From contig NC_090178.1 in NCBI RefSeq assembly GCF_024679245.1, positions 49,622,831 to 49,686,830 on the forward strand: a stretch of DNA of 64,000 nt, written 5' to 3'. This document shows, piece by piece, positions 1-10,252 of this stretch (position 1 is the stretch's first letter; each line of letters opens with the position of its first letter). The position numbers were made by a program, and so were the translations under genes. The stretch comes from Pseudorasbora parva (Eukaryota; Chordata; Actinopteri; Cypriniformes; Gobionidae). Under the pieces are notes generated by a model. The model worked only from the letters and a program-made list of their open reading frames with translations, searched no databases and was not told the DNA's origin.

Positions 1-1564
1 TTATAATGCATCATAAGGGTATTCATAATGCATTATAACACCAGATGATGCCTGTGTTTATAATGCACCATAAGGGTATACATAATGCATTATAACACTA
101 GATGAAGCCTGTGTTTATAATGCATCATAAGGGTATTCATAATGCATTATAACACCAGATGATGCCTGTGTTTATAATGCACCATAAGGGTATTCATAAT
201 GCATTATAACACCAGATTATGCCTGTGTTTATAATGCACCATAAGGGTATTCATAATGCATTATAACACTAGATGAAGCCTGTGTTTATAATGCATCATA
301 AGGGTATTCATAATGCATTATAACACCAGATGATGCCTGTGTTTATAATGCACCATAAGGGTATTCATAATGCATTATAACACCAGATTATGCCTGTGTT
401 TATAATGCACCATAAGGGTATTCATAATGCATTATAACACCAGATGGAGCCTGTGTTTATAATGCATCATAAGGGTATTCATAATGCATTATAACACCAG
501 ATGATGCCTGTGTTTATAATGCACCATAAGGGTATTCATAATGCATTATAACACAGATGATGTCTGTGTTTATAATGCACCATAAGGGTATTCATAATGC
601 ATTATAACACCAGATGATTCCTGTGTTTATAATGCATCATAAGGGTATTCATAATGCATTATAACACTAGATGATGCCTGTGTTTATAATGCACCATAAG
701 GGTATTCATAATGCATTATAACACCAGATGATGCCTGTGTTTATAATGCACCATAAGGGTATTCATAATGCATTATAACACCAGATGGAGCCTGTGTTTA
801 TAATGCATCATAAGGGTATTCATAATGCATTATAACACCAGATGATGTCTGTGTTTATAATGCACCATAAGGGTATTCATAATGCATTATAACACCAGAT
901 GATGCCTGTGTTTATAATGCATCATAAGGGTATTCATAATGCATTATAACACCAGATGATGCCTGTGTTTATAATGCACCATAAGGGTATTCATAATGCA
1001 TTATAACACCAGATTATGCCTGTGTTTATAATGCACCATAAGGGTATTCATAATGCATTATAACACCAGATGGAGCCTGTGTTTATAATGCATCATAAGG
1101 GTATTCATAATGCATTATAACACCAGATGATCCCTGTGTTTATAATGCATCATAAGGGTATTCATAATGCATTATAACACCAGATGATGCCTGTGTTTAT
1201 AATGCACCATAAGGGTATTCATAATGCATTTTAACACCAGATGGAGCCTGTGTTTATAATGCATCATAAGGGTATTCATAATGCATTATAACACCAGATG
1301 GAGCCTGTGTTTATAATGCATCATAAGGGTATTCATAATGCATTATAACACCAGATGAAGCCTGTGTTTATAATGCATCATAAGGGTATTCATAATGCAT
1401 TATAACACCAGATGAAGCCTGTGTTTATAATGCATCATAAGGGTATTCATAATGCAGTATAACACCAGATGAAGCCTGTGTTTATAATGCATCATAAGGG
1501 TATTCATAATGCATTATAACACCAGATGGAGCCTGTGTTTATAATGCATCATAAGGGTATTCAT
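1..1564. repeat. 57-bp tandem satellite array (left end cut by window)
   Basis: About 27.4 head-to-tail copies of a 57-bp, AT-rich unit; starts fall at 1, 58, 115 and so on, with one single-base deletion near 554. Each unit contains TTATAATGCA and its exact reverse complement TGCATTATAA separated by 18 nt (1-10 and 29-38), plus the 12-bp palindrome ATAATGCATTAT (25-36). The arm TGCATTATAACAC also pairs with GTGTTTATAATGCA of the next unit with one bulge, so consecutive units form alternating hairpins. Units differ at TGCATCAT versus TGCACCAT and at the GATGATGCC, GATGAAGCC, GATTATGCC and GATGGAGCC positions. No reading frame survives. The right end is sharp, at the junction with a foldback MITE half. 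I do not recognise the family by name. Confidence 0.95.
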
Positions 1565-1565
1565 G

Positions 1566-1797
1566 AAATCTTGTTTCTTGTTTCCGTCCCAATCAGAAAT
1601 AAGATTATTTTTCTCACCCCATTGGCAGATCATTTTGCCTGTTTTAAGCAAAAACTCACTTAATTTAGATTTTGATATTTTTCCGCAGAAAACAAGAAAA
1701 AATATCTTCTCATTTTACTCATGTAGTAAATGCATCTTGATTTAAATTTAGAAGCAAGACAAAATTACTAAGTAAGAAGAGCATTTTTTGCTGTGTG
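1566..1797 (+). mobile_element. Half copy of a foldback MITE next to the 57-bp satellite
   Basis: The segment matches the right half of the foldback element at 2122-2863. It contains the AAGATTATTTTTCTCACCCC / ATTGGCAGAT block (about 1602-1630), a CAAGACAAAATTACTAAGTAAG stretch split near 1757-1776, and the terminal AAGAAGAGCATTTTTT (1776-1791). The left half is absent; in its place is the 57-bp satellite, which joins near the centre of the hairpin. There is no coding capacity; a 60-codon open frame across the junction has no support as a gene. The family is typical of non-autonomous inverted-repeat elements in fish genomes; the exact family name is not known to me. Confidence 0.75.
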
Positions 1798-2121
1798 TAC
1801 ACACCTTCCCATGATGCACTGCAGAATAAAGGCGTGAGCGGGAAAAAAAGAGGGAAGGAGGAAGGTGGATGTGCATGGCTTCCTGATGTGTTTATACTCC
1901 TCACACACTTTTCTTCCTGTCTTGGCTGGATTTAGACTTCCTCTTTCACTGGGGCTATTTCAGGCCTGTTGTTTTCCAGCCAACATGTGTTCATAAGACA
2001 CAGAAACTGATATGAAGATTTGATTGGAGGACTCACACACAGTTTCAGGATGACGCGTCTCACAGTCGAAGTTCACCTGAAAATGACAAGAACAGTTAGA
2101 ATAGCCGCTCTTACATTGCTT
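1798..2121. other. Unassigned sequence between MITE copies
   Basis: Mixed-composition sequence of about 320 bp with no convincing open frame, no tandem repeat and no inverted repeat that I could see. Short open frames here have no recognisable protein features. Confidence 0.5.
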
Positions 2122-2863
2122 TCACTGCAGTAATGCTTTTCTTACTTAGTATTTTTGTCATGTTTCTACATTGTAAAAAAAATTAAATAAGTCACCTGGT
2201 TGCCTTAAAATTCATTGAAATTAAAAATGTTGAGTTAATACAATGAACATTTTTGAGATTCGACAACCTTTATTTAAATATTATAATAAGATGTTGTAAG
2301 CATGCTGGGTAATTGTGTGTTTTATTTGTGATGACGCAACCAAATTGTGCTATTTTCATGATTTATCAAGTGTGGTTCAGATACAATAATATTTATTAAA
2401 CCAATTTCCTTCATTGTATCAACTCAAATCTTTAATTTCAATCAACTCAAATTTTTAAGGTAACCAGGTTACTTACTTTTATAAGTTAAACCAACAATAT
2501 TTTTTTTAAAGTGTAGTCCAAACATCAAAAAATTATTTAAACAAGAAGTATTTACTAGATAAGCTGAATTATTGTCTTGTTTTGGGGAAAATAACTCAAA
2601 ATGAAGAGAGTTTTTGCTTAAAATAAGATAAATAATCTGCCAATGGGGTGAGAAAAATAATCTTAATTCAAACAGAAAACAAGATTATCTTTCTTACCCC
2701 ATTGGCAGATTATTTTGTTATTTAATTTTTTTTGTTATTTTCTCCCAAAACAAGACAAAAACTTGTGCATGTCTAGTCATTTCTTCCTAATGTAAGATTT
2801 TTTTAAATATTTGGACTTAAAAGAAGACAAAAAACTAAGTAAGAAGAGCATTTTTTAAAGTGT
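2122..2863 (+). mobile_element. Foldback MITE, interrupted by a nested MITE
   Basis: A non-autonomous palindromic element. The right end runs AAGAAGAGCATTTTTTAAAGTGT (split 2842-2863); its reverse complement is recognisable at the left, where AATGCTTTTCTTACTTAG begins at 2132. The inner arms form a strong hairpin: 2630-2664 pairs with 2681-2715 with about two mismatches across a 16-nt loop, and TTGTCTTGTTTTGGGG (2572 onward) pairs with CCCAAAACAAGACAA (2744 onward). The left arm is split at 2167-2515 by a second element; the arm continues exactly on either side (GTTTC-TA then TA-GTCCAAAC). Without the insertion the element would be about 395 bp. The outermost left bases are degraded. No transposase is encoded. 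Confidence 0.8.
2167..2515. mobile_element. Nested TA-flanked MITE (349 bp with TA duplication)
   Basis: Long imperfect terminal inverted repeats of about 90 bp. The left end reads TA-CATTGTAAAAAAAATTAA, then AAGTCACCTGGTTGCCTTAA. The reverse complement of the right end reads TACACTTTAAAAAAAATA, then AAGTAACCTGGTTACCTTAA. Both ends are flanked by TA (2167-2168 and 2514-2515), the target duplication used by Tc1/mariner-type transposases. The middle (about 2295-2340, AGCATGCTGGGTAATTGTG) is non-coding. It sits inside the left arm of the foldback element at 2122-2863, so it is the younger insertion. It needs a transposase supplied in trans. Confidence 0.8.
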
Positions 2864-3212
2864 TGACCATAAAGTCGCTGTGTAAAAGGAAACGCAACTT
2901 TTATTTTCTCTTTCGCTCCTTCTGTCTTTTCACCGAGGACATTCCCATACCGTGACACGCCGATGTCTTCCTGTGATCCTCACTCTTCATCCATACTATC
3001 TCTCTTCCTGTTTATCTGAGCGAGTCTGAACCAACATTTAGTCACCAGCCGCTGTCTGTCTGCGTAACTCTCAATCCGTTATCAGTCTTTATATCATCAC
3101 ATAAAACACTCAGAGTTGGGCTGGACACTTTAGACACGACTGGAATCTTTACAAAATTTGAGCAAAAATTACACTCACACACACATGCACGCATGCACAC
3201 ATACAAACACGT
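2864..3212. other. Unassigned sequence
   Basis: About 350 bp with no gene that I can support. It carries a pyrimidine-rich stretch near 2910-3010 and short CA-rich runs near 3173-3210 leading into the dispersed repeat. Open frames overlapping this segment on the minus strand are composed largely of the neighbouring CA tract and are not genes. Confidence 0.5.
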
Positions 3213-3312
3213 TTGTTTTTGTGACATATGGGGACATTCTATAGGCGTTATGGTTTTTATACTGTACAAACCATATTTTCTGTCCCCTTACACTGCCCCT
3301 AAACCTACCCAT
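3213..3312 (-). repeat. Truncated GGGGACA-type dispersed repeat (fish)
   Basis: Contains GGGGACATTCTATAGGCGTT, then GTACAAACCATATTTTCTGT and CCCCTAAACCTACCCATCAC running straight into (CA)n. The same words occur in reverse complement at 8918-9016, where a fuller copy lies. This repeat is widespread in teleost genomes, as I recall. Only one half is present; the other half beyond the CA tract is missing and a Tc1 remnant follows instead. Non-coding. Confidence 0.8.
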
Positions 3313-4122
<810 letters not shown>

Positions 4123-4154
4123 GCAAAGGCTGTGAGTACTAATGTACACGTGAT

Positions 4155-4170
4155 CCCCCCCCCCCCCCCC
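4155..4170. repeat. Poly(C) run of 16
   Basis: Sixteen consecutive C in the 3' non-coding part of the Tc1-like remnant, followed by an AT-rich stretch. Homopolymers of this length slip readily, so the exact count is unreliable. Confidence 0.9.
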
Positions 4171-4557
4171 ATTTTTAATTTTTTAATAAATTTGCAAAGA
4201 TTTCAAACAAACTTCTTTCACTTTGTCATTATGGGGTATTGTCTGCTGAATTGTGAGGAAAATAATGAATTTAATCCATTTTGGAATAAGGCTTTAACAT
4301 GACAATGTGTAAAAAGTGAAGCGCTGTGAATACTTTCAGATGCACTGCATCATAATGCTGTTTAAAGAGTTGACGAAGTACGGTACAATTGTCAGTGATG
4401 AACCTACTCTTGCAGTAACTGTTCTGTTAATAACCCTCTTCCGATCTGACGGCCCGTGATAGAGCTGTAGTTTTCACCAAAGCCCTGGATCTGTAAAAAT
4501 GGTGTGTTCTGCGTCTAATCAACAGGAATAACACAGAGAACAGGTAAACATTGCTCA

Positions 4558-5599
4558 TTAAAGTGGTGGTAAACACATTCTCTCGAAGGTCTGATTGTGT
4601 TTGTGGGCTGCACTGTAACATGTTCATGCTTCGGTTTTAAAAAATTGCATTATTTGTCATATATTTTCCCTTTATTCTACACCGCTCTGTCCCTCCTTGT
4701 AAAAACGGTCTGATGGTTTCCGGGTTCTGTAAAGCCGGTCCCTCAAAAATACGCAATAGGCTCTGATTGGTTAGCTGGCCCAGCTGTGTTCTGATTGGCT
4801 AACAGCCGAGTTTCCGAAACCCCTTACCTATACTGGCCGTAAAGACTGCAGATCTACAGTGATCGCTACTGAATGGCACCTTTTGTATTTTTAGAGTGAT
4901 TACAGCCAAATATCAGTAGCAAGAACTATTAACCCAAAACTAACACTAAACATTGGCTTTACTATAGGAGCCGAATCAAACAGAACCATGTTTAGCACGC
5001 CTGTAGACATCGACGAAAAATAAATCATAGTTACAGGTTATGGCCTGTTTTTAAAGTTGGAACTGCTCCATCTTTCAGGACAAGCCGTTGTGGGAATCCT
5101 GCGTTGAACTCGTGGATTGTGGAAGCTTTCCTCCGTAAAATGTGCAGCACAGAGAGCGAAATTTGGGTAATAATCATGACGGACGAGTTCAAAATAAATT
5201 TTAACCATTGATGCCTAACTCTCGCGTCCCTAAGGCTGAACAAAGTGGACCTGCAATCCGGATGAAAATAGCAGCGTTTGGTCAGCATTGGGGCAACAAC
5301 ACTCCAGCCTACTAACTATACCACAGCAACTCTTCTCCACAGCAGTAAAACATGGCCTCGCCCCCTTATTTAATATTCCCGGAGGAGGGGCTATGTAAAT
5401 ATTGGGGTTAGTGATGTCATCAACCCTGGAGGAATGTCTGTAGTTCTCTACCGGCCGTTTGCTGTAGTCCTTAGAAATTGATTTCTTTAAAAGCAAATAT
5501 TTTTGCTTTAAACTTTGAGCGCTGTGACTTTGCAGATGTTATTTATGCTCAAACAGACACACTACACACTAGCTAAATTGTGTTTTACCGCCCCATTAA
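4558..5599 (+). mobile_element. TTAA-flanked non-autonomous DNA element, copy 1
   Basis: The left end reads TTAA-AGTGGTGGTAAACAC (4558-4576); the reverse complement of the right end reads TTAA-TGGGGCGGTAAAACAC (5599-5580). Both ends therefore have TTAA next to a short matching inverted repeat, the target-site pattern of piggyBac-type transposition. The last 200 bp (about 5395-5585) are homologous, inverted, to 6575-6775 in copy 2, sharing GGGTTAGTGATGTCA, CTACCGGCCGTTTG and ACTTTGCAGATGTT. Inside, an imperfect direct repeat TCTGATTGGTTAGCTGG / TCTGATTGGCTAACAGC at 4762 and 4790 holds two inverted CCAAT boxes. No transposase coding is visible. The family name is not certain. Confidence 0.65.
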
Positions 5600-6558
5600 C
5601 ATATATTACGACATTGTAACAATACATAACATGTTGAAAATGAGTGAAGATACACTTTCCGGGGCTTTTAGTCGCATTGCCCCTTTTATACAAAATGGTG
5701 GCCTGAGCACTCAAGATGTAACAGTGAAAGACTTTAAACTGTCCATTATAAAATAGGGTAAGATGAAAAGTGTTGAGTAGCGGTCAGTCTGGACAGAGTT
5801 TGTGTCGGAGCATTTTCTGCATCGTTTAAAGGGATGCATTCTTTATTCAAGAACATTTGTGGCGAGCCTCAGCCAATGAAAGCTTGGCCCACTAAAGCCA
5901 CTTCATGTAGCCTGTGGCAGCGCTGAAATCATGTCTTCTTCACCCTTGCTGACTGCCGAGTGTCCCTCTGCACCCAGCCAACGCACACTAATTACTGTGT
6001 CTGCAGGATCTTCCGTCGACAAAACAAAAAACCACAACAAACATTTTCCACTGTTTTTACAAAGCTCTGATGTTATTTATAGGGCTGTTTATTAGTCACA
6101 GAACGAATGCAGCATGAACTGACAGTGCTCGAGAATGATGTGCATGTGGAAATGATCATCTTAGATTCTTGCTTTTGGTGTCATTGTTAGACTGACAAAT
6201 CTCCGTCATTCGCTGCTGTGATATTCTCTAGGTTTATTTCCATGTGTGACGGCACTTCATCTGCTTGTTTTAAAGTCTCGAGGGTGCTGAGAGCCCGTCA
6301 TCAAACACTTTTGTTTCGAAGGGAAAAACTGGAAGGAAGCAGTTTGAGCAGGGAAGAATGGACAATACACACATCGCAACAATAACATGCCCCATTAGTT
6401 AACACTAGAGAATGCATTTACTTACAAGGAGCAATACAGTATTAATCTTTGCTAATAATAGTTAATTAAAATACAACTATGATAGCCCAGTAGTACTTTC
6501 CTTTTAATATTGTATTAGTAAATGTTGAAATTATCATGAATTAACTAAATAATAAACA
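5600..6558. other. Unassigned sequence between two convergent element ends
   Basis: About 960 bp without a credible gene, tandem repeat or recognised element. Composition is moderate and becomes AT-rich from about 6400. The termini of the two TTAA-type elements face each other across this segment. It may be older single-copy DNA into which both elements inserted. Confidence 0.5.
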
Positions 6559-7683
6559 TCAAAGGGGTGGCTGATTATGATTTGACTTGTTTAACTTTAG
6601 TGAGTGTGTAGTGTCGCTGTTTGGGCAGAAACAACATCTGCAAAGTTACCACGCTCAAAGCTCAAAGCAAAGAAAGATATTTTCTCTTACAGAAATCTCT
6701 CTTTCAGGACTACAACAAACGGCCGGTAGGAACTACAACGAGTTAGTGACATCACTAACCCTAACATTTGCATAACCCCGCCCCCGGGATCAGGTGGAGT
6801 TGCTGTAGTCGAGCACATTTGGGAGTCGCTCGAGCTGTCGTCCGTCTTTCACATTTATTGATACAGTACGAACACAAATGCAATAGCACGTCTTAAACCG
6901 AGATGACAACAAGTTATAACCGTAATTAAATTATCCCTGTTCAGACTAGTGTAACGTTATACAGAGAACAACAATGGAGTCCGTTAGCGCATTTAAAGGA
7001 CGAAGCACGCGATCGTGTCGTTTACTGATGTTTACTCACGCGACGATAGCCGACAGCACAGACATCTGAAGCAGTTTAACTCACCGGCTGCTTCCAAAGC
7101 AGGACCGAACCTTTATCGCTGGGACCGCTCCGTCAGAAACACACTTCTTTGGTATGATTTGGTAAAGTCCTGACAGCAGTGGCGTGGAGATCCACTTTGC
7201 GACGCGACTGAAGCGATGTTGTGAAGCTTCCCGTCATTTCTGCGTTCAAATCGGTTCAAATGCAGCGCTGCCTTCCCAGAATGCTGTGCTGAAGCGCTGA
7301 AGTCGCTCGACGTCACCCAGAGGAATAAAGTGGAGCGCGGCGCGTCAGAAGTGTTCACGGACGACTGGATCTGCAGCTGAGAGTGTGTATGGGCGTGTGT
7401 TTCCTCTCTCGCTCTAGTCACGCGCGCGCGCTCACCCTACCGGGAGAAGAGCCCGTACGGCCCATACAAGGACCTTCCGCTCTATTAACGTCAAGCCGAC
7501 CCATACTCGAAAAAAACTCTCCGAAACTTGTGAGAAACCGGAAGGAGTATTTTTGACACAGAAATACTCCATCAAACGTCCAACATTAGTTTTTGAAACT
7601 TTGTCTATGTTTAGGATGGGAATCCACGTCTTTAACAGTGGAAAGCTCAGTATGCATGAAACAGCATTTCACCGCCCCTTTAA
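6559..7683 (-). mobile_element. TTAA-flanked non-autonomous DNA element, copy 2
   Basis: The left end is TCAA-AGGGGTGG (6559-6570, one base off TTAA). The reverse complement of the right end is TTAA-AGGGGCGGTGAAATG (7683-7667). The left 200 bp match, in reverse complement, the right end of copy 1, so the two elements are in opposite orientation. The interior from about 6990 to 7450 is rich in CpG, including CGCGCGCGCG near 7423. The right part holds CCATCAAACGTCCAACATTA and AGGATGGGAATCCACGTC, which I associate with a common zebrafish-type repeat. Short open frames (for example 102 codons at 7113-7421, minus) have no protein features. Non-autonomous by inference. Confidence 0.65.
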
Positions 7684-8490
7684 ACTAAACTATCCCCGTT
7701 TTCTGTTCATCAGCAGATATCATAATCGTAATGACATTAATGATTCTGCAGTATTCTGGGTTAAATACTGTGGCCTGTAAATGTTTATATATATTGTATT
7801 TTTTCGTCTTGCATGTTGTGTGTGACTTACAATTAAAAATAATGATAATCATTTTGATGAAAATAATTTCCTCAGTTTGTAAAAACAATAGAAAGTACAG
7901 TGAAAACGTGTTCACAGAGTCGTTCTTAGTGATGGGCATTTTCAAAAGTCTTGAACACCTTCGAATCATTTTCCTTTGTTTTGAACCAGTGTCAAACTGC
8001 CCGAGTCACATGACTCCCGTAAACAAGGCTTTGTTACATCATAACCGTTTCGAAACATTTCAAAATTTCAATGGTTTGCAACTTAGTGGCCATTAATCTT
8101 GGTCAACCCGTGAGTCCATATGTTTTTTTTATTTTATTTTTTCCTTTTTTATTCATGGTTCCCCACACATGACGTGGAAAAACATATGTATATTTTACAT
8201 ATTGTCATCAATCAGTTCCCACGCCTTATAATACGTCAGCATATTTTACTTATTAGTTTACTTATTAGCTCAATTCGGCCATAATTTAATAAAATAAGGG
8301 ATCTCAATAATACGTCATTGGAATGAGTTCCTAACGCTTATGATTTACTAAACCAAGAGAACAAATTCTTAATTCATGGCCACAATATCTATAATTTGTT
8401 AATTATAAATTTGTTTAATAAAAAGGAAGAGATAGAGTTAATAGTCTCTTTTATTGGCCCGATTATTTATTTGGGAAGCTGAACAAGGTG
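7684..8490. other. AT-rich unassigned sequence
   Basis: Mostly AT-rich DNA with no gene that I can support. A 121-codon open frame (7731-8096, plus) is low in complexity and shows no domain. The string TAGTGATGGGCA near 7928 resembles the terminus of some hAT elements, but no matching second end was found. The part from about 8160 to 8460 reads like a dispersed repeat but I cannot name it. Confidence 0.4.
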
Positions 8491-8606
8491 ATCTTTCCCT
8501 CACACACTCACACACACTTCTTTAGTGAAATTGTTGATCTTGGGTCTAAACACACAACGCCAGCACACACAACTGCTCCCATAACCCAGACCAAGCTCGA
8601 TGAAGT

Positions 8607-8636
8607 GTTTGTGTGTGTGTGTGTATGTGTGTGTGG
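8607..8636. repeat. Short (TG)n tract
   Basis: Interrupted TG dinucleotide run of about 30 bp lying just before the fuller GGGGACA-type repeat. A short CA run also lies at 8502-8517. Confidence 0.85.
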
Positions 8637-8687
8637 ACGTGTAATCCCTATGTTATGGAATGCAAAATAATGCAATATCCGAAATCC

Positions 8688-8827
8688 TTGTCCTTGTGGG
8701 GACATTTTTAGGTCCCCATGAGGAAAACATCTTATAAATCACACAGAAGGAGTTTTTTTGAGAAAGTAAAAATGCAGAATGTTTCCTGTGATGGGTGGGT
8801 TTAGGGGCTGTGTGTGTGTGTGTGAGT

Positions 8828-8917
<90 letters not shown>

Positions 8918-9029
8918 TGGGTAGGTTTAGGGACAGGGGCAGTGTAGGGGGATAGAAAATATGGTTTGTACAGTATGAAATCCATTACGTCTATGGAAAG
9001 TCCCCATAAAACATGGAAAAACTACATGT
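8688..9029 (+). repeat. GGGGACA-type dispersed repeat, fuller copy
   Basis: Starts at TTGTCCTTGTGGGGACATTT with a small hairpin TGGGGAC / GTCCCCA (8697-8703 and 8712-8718). It continues through AGTAAAAATGCAGAATGTTT and GATGGGTGGGTTTAGGGG, is interrupted by (TG)n, resumes at GATGGGTAGGTTTAGGGACA and ends with GGAAAGTCCCCATAAAACAT. It is the reverse-complement relative of 3213-3312. The GATGGGT(A/G)GGTTTAGGG words on both sides of the TG tract suggest a local duplication with the microsatellite between. Non-coding. Confidence 0.85.
8809..8917. repeat. (TG)n microsatellite, about 109 bp
   Basis: TG dinucleotide run with GAGTG interruptions at 8823-8838, pure from there to 8917. It occupies the same point of the dispersed repeat as the (CA)n at 3313-3442 does in the other copy, in the opposite orientation. 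Confidence 0.97.
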
Positions 9030-9056
9030 GTGTGTGTGTGTTTGTGGGGGGGGGGG
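9027..9056. repeat. (TG)n followed by poly(G) run of 11
   Basis: A short TG run leads into TTTG and then eleven consecutive G at 9046-9056. It lies at the right edge of the dispersed repeat. The exact length is sensitive to sequencing slippage. Confidence 0.9.
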
Positions 9057-10250
9057 TCTATCTCTTTAGCTCCGCCCACTGCACACCTCCACAGACTCGG
9101 CTGTTTCCAGAAAGAATCGGTTCAGTGTGTCTGTCTTTTATAAATATGATAAACTAAAGACTCTTGTGAGATATGAAGGATCAACACGACTCTATAGAGA
9201 CTCAAGATTAACATGAGACTGCCGTGTGTTTGTTATGACACTTTAATGCTATTAGCTAATTTGCAAATTGCATTTAATAGATTACGCTATCAATAAAACA
9301 TTTGCATTTGGTTTGTAAAAGGGTGTTTTACTGTTCTGTGTGTGGCGTTTCCAGCGCTTTCTCCCATAGTTGCTCCTGCTTCGCTGCACAGACCTCTTTA
9401 AAAGTGAAGTGTGTAATTTTGGTGGAATTACACAAATAATGACTGTTTTCAAACAGGTTTTCTATTGGTCTGACAAACAGAGAGTCTAATGACATCATTT
9501 GAGTCACTGTATCTCAAATAAACACAGCAATGTTTTTTTAAAGCGAGTCACTGTTTACTGTTTTCAGCCCACTCATCCGTACAGTGGCTTATTGACTCCA
9601 TAACCTGGGACAGGAGAAAGTATTTTAACATCCAAAAAATGACACACATCAGCTTTTACTGTTCTTCACGCTCATTTAATGAAGGTCTGTTCTCTTCAAG
9701 CATGTGTGTGTGTGTATCATGAGTAGTGTGTTTGTCATGCATCCCTCGGACTGGGATAAGAATGGACCCTTTATTTGACATTCTTGGCTGTATTATTCTT
9801 GCTCTGACATGTTTCCATATACCCGGAAACATGTCTTACTCATCAGTGCGCACTCATGCCGGACCCTGGGTGGCTCCTTTCCCTCCAAATGCACAAACAT
9901 GTGACCACAAACACAAGTGTAGACCAAACATCAGATGAGCTGGAAATGGTCAGTGTTTACGCTGTCAGGGAGAGCAATGACGCTTTGGGACTGTTTACTG
10001 CTGATGTTGAAAAACATGTAATTAATCAGCCGCATCGCTCCATGCTTGTTATTATTTGTTGAAACGTGCCCAGTGCAACGTTTCGTCCATCTCTCGGAAA
10101 GCTGGGCGGAAGTTGCATCGGCTGGATTTATTTGGAGACCGGGAGGTCACAGCCCTTCCAGGCAATCTTGTCAAATTGGAAAGTGTTTTCGTGCTTGTCC
10201 CATTCACTTCTCTGGAAGCATTGTACTGTTTATTATTCATGTTTATCTGG
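9057..10250. other. Unassigned sequence
   Basis: About 1.2 kb without a supported gene. Three overlapping plus-strand open frames of 68-87 codons near 9856-10329 are not alike in any recognisable domain and partly run into the Tc1-like element. A perfect hairpin lies at 9806-9835. TTTAAAAGTGAAGTGTGTAA near 9398 looks like a dispersed-element terminus but I could not find its partner. Confidence 0.4.
9806..9835. repeat. Perfect 11-bp hairpin
   Basis: GACATGTTTCC (9806-9816) and GGAAACATGTC (9825-9835) are exact reverse complements with an 8-nt spacer. The hairpin is isolated and not followed by a T run, so it is not a terminator-like structure. Confidence 0.9.
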
Positions 10251-10252
10251 TA

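Noticed and set aside
1563..1745. 60-codon open frame at the satellite edge
   Set aside because: It starts at the satellite/MITE junction and runs through MITE sequence; there is no evidence of coding.
7926..7940. hAT terminus TAGTGATGGGCA
   Set aside because: No matching inverted terminus or 8-bp duplication was found; a 10-base match alone is weak.
7731..8096. 121-codon open frame on the plus strand
   Set aside because: AT-rich, no domain or repeat of known type, and no promoter or splice context supporting a gene.
8790..8935. Interstitial telomeric repeat (GGGTTTAGGGG, GGTTTAGGGA)
   Set aside because: Only isolated TTAGGG-like words are present and they belong to the dispersed repeat; there is no tandem TTAGGG array.
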